DNA from: Propionicimonas sp.
Lineage (GTDB): Bacteria; Actinomycetota; Actinomycetes; Propionibacteriales; Propionibacteriaceae
Length of the DNA: 64,000 nt
Assembly (NCBI GenBank): GCA_013791955.1
Contig: VMSW01000010.1
Span: 186,001-250,000, forward strand
Reading direction: 5' to 3'
In this document: in pieces, positions 58,959-64,000 of the stretch
Layout: the number at the start of each line of letters is the position of its first letter
Numbering within the stretch: position 1 is the first letter of the stretch
Program-made: the position numbers and the translations under genes
The notes under the pieces: generated by a model
What the model saw: only the letters and a program-made list of their open reading frames with translations
Told to the model about the DNA's origin: nothing
Database searches by the model: none

Positions 58959-59710
58959 GCCCTGCTGGGCGCAGCCATTCGTCCCCGATTCAGGCGGCAC
59001 CAGCTCAGGTGAAGCTGGTGGCGCTGATTGGGTTCGTCTGCGCCGTGGTGGCCACGCCGTCAATGACGATGTGGCCCTTCGTCGTCCAGCTGCTGGTGTT
59101 GGCGGTAGTGGCTGGGCTGGCCCGGCTGAACCCCGGACGGTTGCTGCGCGGGTTGGCGATCGAAGTGCCATTCGTGGCCTTCGCGTTCGCCATGCCCTTT
59201 CTGGCGACCGGCGAACGGATCACGGTGGCGGGGTTGTCGGTTTCAGTGGCTGGGCTTTGGGGGGCCGGGACGCTGTTGGCCAAGAGCACCTTGGGCGTGC
59301 TGGCGGCGCTCATTTTGGCCGCCACTACCCAGCGGGCCGAGTTCGTGGCCGGGATGCAGCGATTGCGGCTGCCGTCGGTGTTGGTGGAGATCCTGAGTTT
59401 CATGGTCCGCTATCTCGACGTCATCGCCGAGCAGTGGCACCGGATGGCGATCGCGCGTGCGTCCAGAGGATTCCGGGCCCGCAACCCCACCTCCTGGTCG
59501 GCGCTGAGCGGCGCGGTAGGGACGGGCTTCATCCGCGCCTTTGAGCGCGGCGAGCGGGTGCATCTGGCGATGCTGGCCCGCGGTTACTCCGGCGCCTTGC
59601 CCGAGGCCATCGGCGCGGCGCGGGCGGGCCGTCCGGTTGAGTGGGGCTGGGCTGCGCTCCTGGTCGCAACCTCGCTGGCGGTCACCTCGCTGTCCTGGGG
59701 GCTGGCATGA
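58922..59710 (+). CDS. cbiQ: ECF transporter transmembrane T-component CbiQ
   Basis: A 262-aa T-component. The GTG start at 58922 gives MGAGSAYLEAG, the usual CbiQ N-terminus, so the 37-base overlap with the PDGLE gene is real. TMs are in the region 30-135, followed by the coupling helices with the two Ala-Arg-Gly-type motifs: RASRGF (MAIARASRGFRAR) and LARGYSG (LAMLARGYSGAL), which dock to the ATPases. It couples ATP hydrolysis by CbiO to movement of CbiM. Overlaps cbiO by four bases. Confidence 0.92.
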   Translation: MGAGSAYLEAGLSPAGRSHSSPIQAAPAQVKLVALIGFVCAVVATPSMTMWPFVVQLLVLAVVAGLARLNPGRLLRGLAIEVPFVAFAFAMPFLATGERITVAGLSVSVAGLWGAGTLLAKSTLGVLAALILAATTQRAEFVAGMQRLRLPSVLVEILSFMVRYLDVIAEQWHRMAIARASRGFRARNPTSWSALSGAVGTGFIRAFERGERVHLAMLARGYSGALPEAIGAARAGRPVEWGWAALLVATSLAVTSLSWGLA

Positions 59711-60438
59711 CCGCAGTGCTGGAAGTGCGCGGCTTGGCCTACGCCTACCCCGACGGTCGCCAAGCGCTTTTCGGGGCGAATCTGAGCATCCAGCGCGGTG
59801 AGCGGGTGGCGCTGTTGGGGCCGAATGGTGCTGGCAAGACCACTTTGGCGCTGCATCTCAACGGCATCCTGACCCCGGGGGCCGGTTCAGTAACGGTCTC
59901 CGGACTGCCGGTGACCAAAGCGAACCTGGCCGAGATCAGGCGCCGGGTGGGCCTGGTCTTCCAGGACCCCGACGACCAACTCTTCCTACCGACGGTGGCC
60001 CAGGACGTGGCCTTCGGCCCAGCCAACCTCGGTTTGCGTGGTGCCGAACTCGAGCAACGCGTGCAAGAGGCGCTGCTGGCGGTCGGCCTGCCGGAGCTGG
60101 GAGACCGCGCTCCGCACCACCTGTCCTTCGGGCAGCGTCGCCGGGTTGCCTTGGCCACCGTGCTCGCGATGCGTCCGGAAATCCTGGTGCTGGACGAGCC
60201 GACGTCCAACCTTGATCCGGCGTCCCGGCGTGAGTTGGCCGAAGTATTGGAGTCGTTGGACGTGACGGTGCTGATGGTGACTCACGACCTGCCCTACGCG
60301 TTGCAACTATGCCCGCGTTCGGTGATCCTCTCCGACGGTGTGATTGTGGCCGACGGGCCAACCGGGGAGTTACTGGCCAACCCCGCGTTGTTGGCTGCCC
60401 ACCGCCTGGAATTGCCCTACGGGTTCAGCGTCGCCTGA
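59707..60438 (+). CDS. cbiO: ECF transporter ATP-binding protein CbiO
   Basis: A 243-aa ABC ATPase from ATG at 59707 (overlap ATGA with cbiQ). Walker A is GPNGAGKTT near residue 38, the Q-loop is VFQDPDDQLF (DPDDQ typical of ECF ATPases), the signature is LSFGQRRRVALA, Walker B is ILVLDEPTSNLDP and the switch His is in VTHDLPYAL. It works as a homodimer, since no second ATPase gene is present. The 3' end overlaps the convergent aminotransferase by 22 bases. Confidence 0.95.
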   Translation: MTAVLEVRGLAYAYPDGRQALFGANLSIQRGERVALLGPNGAGKTTLALHLNGILTPGAGSVTVSGLPVTKANLAEIRRRVGLVFQDPDDQLFLPTVAQDVAFGPANLGLRGAELEQRVQEALLAVGLPELGDRAPHHLSFGQRRRVALATVLAMRPEILVLDEPTSNLDPASRRELAEVLESLDVTVLMVTHDLPYALQLCPRSVILSDGVIVADGPTGELLANPALLAAHRLELPYGFSVA

Positions 60439-61664
60439 CCCGCTTCGGCCAAGACCTCGGCCAGGGCCGCCAGGGCGAGGTCGAGCTCTTCGCGACTGAT
60501 GACCAATGGCGGAGCCAACCGGACCGTCTGGCCGTGGGTGTCCTTGGCGATGATTCCCTTGTCGAGCAGCCGTTCGCAGATTTCGCGGCCGGTGCCCAAA
60601 GCCGGATCGATGTCGACCCCGGCCCACAGCCCCACCCCGCGCACAGCGGTGACCCCGTGCCCGATCAGGCTAGCCAACTGGCTGTGCAGATAGGCGCCGA
60701 GTTCGCGCGAACGAGCCTGCATCTCGCCGGTCTCCAGCAGCTTGACCACGGCCAAACCGACGGCTGCCGCCAGCGGATTGCCGCCAAAAGTAGACCCGTG
60801 CTGGCCCGGACGAAGGGTACTCAGCACCTCGGCGTCCCCAACCACGGCCGAGACCGGCACGATGCCGCCGCCGAGGGCTTTGCCCAGCAGGTACAGATCA
60901 GGGACGACGCCAACCTGCTCGCAATAGAAGGTGGACCCGGCCCGGCCAAGGCCGGATTGAATCTCGTCGGCGATCATCAACACCCGGTGCTTGGTGGCCA
61001 GCTCCCGCACGCCGGTCAGGAAGCCCGCGGGTGGCACGATCACGCCCGCCTCGCCCTGCACTGGCTCGACCAGGATGGCCACGGTGTTGGCGTCGATCGC
61101 CGCCTCGACTGCGTCCAGATCGCCATAGGGCACCGGGACGAAACCTGGGGTGAACGGTCCGTAGCTGGTGGTGGCCACTTCGTCGTTACTGAACGAGATC
61201 ACACTGATGGTGCGGCCGTGGAAGTTGCCTTCCATCACGATGATGTTGGCCAGGCCCTCGGGCACTCCCTTGACCTCGTAACCCCACTTGCGGGCGAGCT
61301 TCAGGGCGGACTCGACCGCTTCGACGCCGGTGTTCATCGGCAGCACCATCTGCTTGCCGCACAGCTTGGCCAAGGCCTCGATGAAGGGCCCGTAGGTGTT
61401 TGAGTAGACCGCCCGCGAGGTGATCGCGAGCTGAGTCAGCTGGTCGGTGGCCACCTTGACCAGTTCGGGGTTGGAGTGGCCGAAGTTCACCGCCGAATAG
61501 GCCGACAGGAAGTCGAGATACCGATTGCCGTCGATGTCGGTGAGCCAGGCTCCGGACCCGCTGGCGATCACCACCGGCAGCGGATGGTAATTGTGTGAGC
61601 CGTAGGTTTCGATCTGTTCGATCGCCCGCTGCTGTGCTGGGCTTTGCCCTCGATCTACCACCAT
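60417..61664 (-). CDS. rocD: Ornithine aminotransferase
   Basis: A 415-aa class III PLP aminotransferase converting ornithine and 2-oxoglutarate to glutamate semialdehyde and glutamate. Characteristic are YGSHNYHPLPVVI near residue 20, the AVNFGHSNPE segment, MNTGVEAVESALKLARKWGY, NFHGRTI, ADEIQSGLGR with the PLP Asp, and LGKALGGG with the PLP lysine. ATG at 61664 has AAGGA upstream; the open frame to 61781 overlaps the UspA start and is not used. It is convergent with cbiO and divergent from the UspA gene. Confidence 0.92.
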   Translation of the reverse strand: MVVDRGQSPAQQRAIEQIETYGSHNYHPLPVVIASGSGAWLTDIDGNRYLDFLSAYSAVNFGHSNPELVKVATDQLTQLAITSRAVYSNTYGPFIEALAKLCGKQMVLPMNTGVEAVESALKLARKWGYEVKGVPEGLANIIVMEGNFHGRTISVISFSNDEVATTSYGPFTPGFVPVPYGDLDAVEAAIDANTVAILVEPVQGEAGVIVPPAGFLTGVRELATKHRVLMIADEIQSGLGRAGSTFYCEQVGVVPDLYLLGKALGGGIVPVSAVVGDAEVLSTLRPGQHGSTFGGNPLAAAVGLAVVKLLETGEMQARSRELGAYLHSQLASLIGHGVTAVRGVGLWAGVDIDPALGTGREICERLLDKGIIAKDTHGQTVRLAPPLVISREELDLALAALAEVLAEAGQATLNP

Positions 61665-61724
61665 GGAGTCCTTCCGACCCCCTGATGGTACCGGTGCTGA
61701 GCTGGTCGGGATGAAGCCGGTCCC

Positions 61725-61752
61725 CGACCCTTCGGCAGCCTCAGGGAACTGG
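61725..61752. repeat. Single dyad repeat half-unit
   Basis: One copy of the ACCCTTCGGCAGCCTCAGGGAACT type, with one substitution in the core, lying in the divergent promoter region between rocD and the UspA gene. Confidence 0.75.
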
Positions 61753-61772
61753 GGGGTGAGTAGAATCTGGGC

Positions 61773-62213
61773 ATGGACCAACCTGCGGCGATCATCATCG
61801 GTTTTGACGACTCCGCCACGGCCAAGGCGGCGCTACACCGAGGGCTGGATCTGGCCGCTAAGTACGGAGTCAAGGCTCGGGTGCTGCGCGCCTGGACCTT
61901 CAACAACGCCCCTCGTCCTAAGACCTGGGAGCCGGGCTACGTGCCGCCGGTAGAGGACTTCGCCGCCGCAGTCTTGGAGAAGCTGAGTGCGCAGGTCGCC
62001 CCGCTGTTAGCCGAGTTCAGCCAGGTTGAAGTCAGCCTCGAAGCGCCCCACGGTCCGGCCGGACGTGAACTGGTCCAAGCCTCTGCCGAGGCGCAGCTGG
62101 TGGTGATCGGCAATCGCGGCTTGAGCGGGTTGCCCGAGTTGGTGCTCGGATCGGTCTCCCATGAGGTGGTTGAGCACGCCCATTGCGACGTCTTGGTGGT
62201 TCGTAAGCGCTGA
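61773..62213 (+). CDS. Universal stress protein A family
   Basis: A 146-aa single-domain Usp. It begins with an IIIGFDDSATAKAAL strand and ends with the ATP-binding motif GNRGLSGLPELVLGSVSHEVVEHA (G-2x-G-9x-G-S), then CDVLVV. ATP-binding Usp proteins are induced by starvation or low oxygen in actinobacteria. Single gene, convergent with the prepilin peptidase by 11 bases. Confidence 0.92.
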   Translation: MDQPAAIIIGFDDSATAKAALHRGLDLAAKYGVKARVLRAWTFNNAPRPKTWEPGYVPPVEDFAAAVLEKLSAQVAPLLAEFSQVEVSLEAPHGPAGRELVQASAEAQLVVIGNRGLSGLPELVLGSVSHEVVEHAHCDVLVVRKR

Positions 62214-62223
62214 ACCGCTGCTC

Positions 62224-62868
62224 TCAGGCGAGCGCTGGGAACATCGTCGGGCCGAGGAACACTGCTGCGACTGCACCGAGCACCAGGTAGGGCCCGAAAG
62301 GTAATGAGCCTTTGGCTTTGATCAGGCGCGTGAGGATCATCACGATTCCGACCACCGCCATCAGCACCCAGGCCAGCAGGAAGCCGGCCAGGGATTGGGA
62401 CAGCCCGAACCAGCCGAGGAAACCGCCCACAACGCCAGCCAGCTTCACATCTCCGAATCCGAGGTCGGGGGCGAAGATGGCCATCACGAAATACAACACG
62501 AACATCGCCACTGCGACGATCCCGGCGCGGCCCAGCGATCCCCAGCGGTCCTGCGTCCAAGCGGCGATGGTCAACCCGGCGGCCAGCAGCGGATACAGCG
62601 GCAGCACGATTACGTCCGGCAGGCGGTAGTCGCCTAGGTCGATCACGGTCAGCAAGGCTGCGGCAACGGCTAACACAGTGAAGGTGACCTGCTCGATCAG
62701 GCTCGGAGCCATCCCGGCCAAGGCGCCCAGGACGACGGCGATCGGCACCTGGAGCCAGGTTTTGGCGATCTGGGTTTCAGTCTCGAATTGGGCCCGCATG
62801 AACGAGTTGAGGGCCGCCGCGGCGGCCCCAGCAACAAGGGCAGCGACCGCCACCGCCAGCAGATTCAC
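62224..62868 (-). CDS. A24-family prepilin peptidase
   Basis: A 214-aa membrane aspartyl protease with about seven TMs. The two catalytic aspartates are in LLTVIDLGDYRLPD (first) and GFGDVKLAGVVGGFLGW (GxGD motif, second). It lacks the N-terminal zinc-type methylase domain of PilD, as usual for TadV-like or archaeal types. It removes the leader of Flp/Tad pilins. It lies six bases from the TadC-like gene on the same strand. Confidence 0.9.
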   Translation of the reverse strand: MNLLAVAVAALVAGAAAAALNSFMRAQFETETQIAKTWLQVPIAVVLGALAGMAPSLIEQVTFTVLAVAAALLTVIDLGDYRLPDVIVLPLYPLLAAGLTIAAWTQDRWGSLGRAGIVAVAMFVLYFVMAIFAPDLGFGDVKLAGVVGGFLGWFGLSQSLAGFLLAWVLMAVVGIVMILTRLIKAKGSLPFGPYLVLGAVAAVFLGPTMFPALA

Positions 62869-62873
62869 GTTCC

Positions 62874-63767
62874 CTAGAACCCGGGGATCGACTTCATGAT
62901 CTGGATCACGCCAGGACCGATTACCACGATGAACAAGGCCGGCATGATGAACAGAATAACCGGGAAGATCACCTTCACCGGGATCTGCATGGCTCGTCGC
63001 TCCGCGTCCTGGCGGCGCTCCATCCGCAGCTCCTCGGCCTGGGACTGCAGCACGTCGGCCAAGGCGATGCCATAGGTCTCACCCTGCACGACGGCTCGCA
63101 CGAATCTCTCCAGCTTGGGCACACCGGTGCGTTCGGCCAGATCGAAGTAGGCGTCGCGTCGGGTCATGCCCACCTGGATGTCTTGCAGCGTACGGACCAG
63201 TTCGGAGGCCAGTTCGCCGCGGCCGTTCTTGGCTACCCGTTGCATTGCCGCATCGAATCCCAGGCCCGCGTTCACCGCGATGCTCATCTGATCCAGGGTG
63301 TCGGGCAACTGCAGGTTGATCGCCTGCTTGCGCTTGATTCCGGTGTTGTAGAGCAGGATCTCAGGCAGGAAGAACAAGGCTGCCGTCAGCGCTGCGCCCA
63401 TCAGGAAGCCGCGCATGTCGCGCAGCATGAGGATGAAGCCCAACATGATGACGAAGCCAGCCAGGCCGCCGAGTAGCTTCATGGTCAGGATTCGGTCGAT
63501 CGGCCAAGCCTCCGGACGCCCGGCCGAAGCCCACAGCTTGCTGATGGATTTCAGCAACATTGGCGGCGTTCGCCTGCGGAGCACATCAGCTAGCTCACTG
63601 GCGGCTTGCTCACCGGCAGCATGCAGATCGGGTGCCGCTTCAAGATCGCGGTTCAGGTTGGCCAGCACCTTGCGGCGGCCAGCTGGTGCGCCGACGAACA
63701 GCAACCAGGCCAGCAGGCCAGTGCCCAGGAAGACCGAGATCACGGCGGGAACAACGACGGAGTTCAT
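62874..63767 (-). CDS. tadC: TadC-type pilus platform protein (GSPII_F)
   Basis: A 297-aa membrane protein of the type II secretion F family. TM1 is residues 5-22, a cytoplasmic helical region with TMs near 85-125, the GSPII_F core (PDTLDQMSIAVNAGLGFDAAMQRV, GLGFDAA; FVRAVVQGETYGIALADVLQSQAEELR, shown by its motifs) and a final TM at 265-287. It forms the inner-membrane platform of a Tad pilus together with TadB. ATG at 63767 has AGGGG upstream. It starts nine bases after the partial TadB gene. Confidence 0.9.
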   Translation of the reverse strand: MNSVVVPAVISVFLGTGLLAWLLFVGAPAGRRKVLANLNRDLEAAPDLHAAGEQAASELADVLRRRTPPMLLKSISKLWASAGRPEAWPIDRILTMKLLGGLAGFVIMLGFILMLRDMRGFLMGAALTAALFFLPEILLYNTGIKRKQAINLQLPDTLDQMSIAVNAGLGFDAAMQRVAKNGRGELASELVRTLQDIQVGMTRRDAYFDLAERTGVPKLERFVRAVVQGETYGIALADVLQSQAEELRMERRQDAERRAMQIPVKVIFPVILFIMPALFIVVIGPGVIQIMKSIPGF

Positions 63768-63775
63768 GGCTACCC

Positions 63776-64000
63776 CTAGAACTTCAGGTCGATCATCTTG
63801 TACATCCACAAGGTGCCGATGGTCATCATGACCAAGCCCGCACCGATCATCGCCCAGCCGATGGGGTCGGCGACGAGTTGGCTGATGTACTTCGGGCTGG
63901 CGATGGCCAGGAAGCCGGCCACCGCGAACGGCAGAGCGATCATGATGACGGCCGAAAGCTGACCGTCCGCCGCCAGTGACTTGACCTGGCCGCGGATCTC
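63776..64000 (-). CDS. tadB: TadB-like pilus platform protein, C-terminal 74 residues
   Basis: The window ends inside the gene. The visible part reads EIRGQVKSLAADGQLSAVIM and has two TMs, then the stop after MIDLKF. GQLSAxIxxxLP followed by two TMs is the usual end of TadB/GSPII_F proteins. The stop lies nine bases before tadC, so the Tad operon continues out of the window. Confidence 0.82.
   Translation of the reverse strand, partial: EIRGQVKSLAADGQLSAVIMIALPFAVAGFLAIASPKYISQLVADPIGWAMIGAGLVMMTIGTLWMYKMIDLKF

Overview
This window reads as a chromosomal segment of a high-GC Gram-positive bacterium, most likely an actinobacterium of the Propionibacteriales (a Propionibacteriaceae-type genome). 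Support comes from frequent GTG starts and ATGA/GTGA overlaps, MptB-, PIG-V- and GT87-type polyprenol-dependent mannosyltransferase homologues, a DUF5318 gene directly upstream of a class A penicillin-binding protein, LCP proteins, a Tad-pilus locus, an L/F-transferase and class I fumarase. The lineage is an inference from gene content; no rRNA gene is present to test it.

Layout. 1-6.7 kb: a TetR/SMR efflux pair with two clear operators, prephenate dehydratase, an MptB-like mannosyltransferase, an Fpg/Nei glycosylase overlapping aat, an EcsC-like protein and a rhomboid-fold protein without visible catalytic residues. 6.8-12.4 kb: a flavin-dependent oxidoreductase, a small membrane protein bracketed by inverted sets of 26-bp repeats, alr-sseA, and an FG-GAP lipoprotein. 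12.5-16.3 kb: an E1alpha-E1beta-E2 2-oxoacid dehydrogenase operon, in which two subunits carry in-frame copies of the intergenic repeat family. 16.7-25 kb: envelope genes (PIG-V and GT87 mannosyltransferase types, PBP, DUF5318, LCP, a degenerate LCP and a 50-aa membrane protein) and one tRNA-Ala. 25.2-30.9 kb: a sigma-like protein, SDR, acyltransferase, acyl-CoA ligase and GPH transporter on the plus strand. 31-34.6 kb: an operon of a secreted NlpC/P60-like protein and two lipoproteins that share its N-terminal domain. 34.9-40.3 kb: YhgE/Pip and MMPL membrane proteins under a TetR regulator, the MMPL carrying a degenerate ABC-ATPase domain. 40.3-48 kb: ldh, a five-gene amino acid:carrier-protein cluster, and fumarase. 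48-55.4 kb: a four-member family of secreted DxDxDG-repeat proteins plus a patatin-lectin fusion. 55.5-64 kb: gltA, a Fur-family regulator and a Ni/Co ECF transporter, ornithine aminotransferase, UspA and the distal part of a Tad locus.

The strongest candidate for an undescribed system is at 41318-45667: phosphopantetheinyl transferase, carrier protein, acyl-CoA-dehydrogenase-like flavoprotein, amino acid:[carrier protein] ligase (a class II aaRS relative) and a double alpha/beta-hydrolase whose second domain has a cysteine in the nucleophile elbow. All five lie on one strand and the last four overlap. It looks like a small pathway that loads an amino acid on a carrier protein, oxidises it while tethered and hands it on. 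Second is the NlpC/P60 plus two-lipoprotein operon. Third is the spread of a dyad repeat family (core TGAGC-N2/3-GTCGAAG) between genes and, in frame, into linker and tail regions of E2 and E1alpha.
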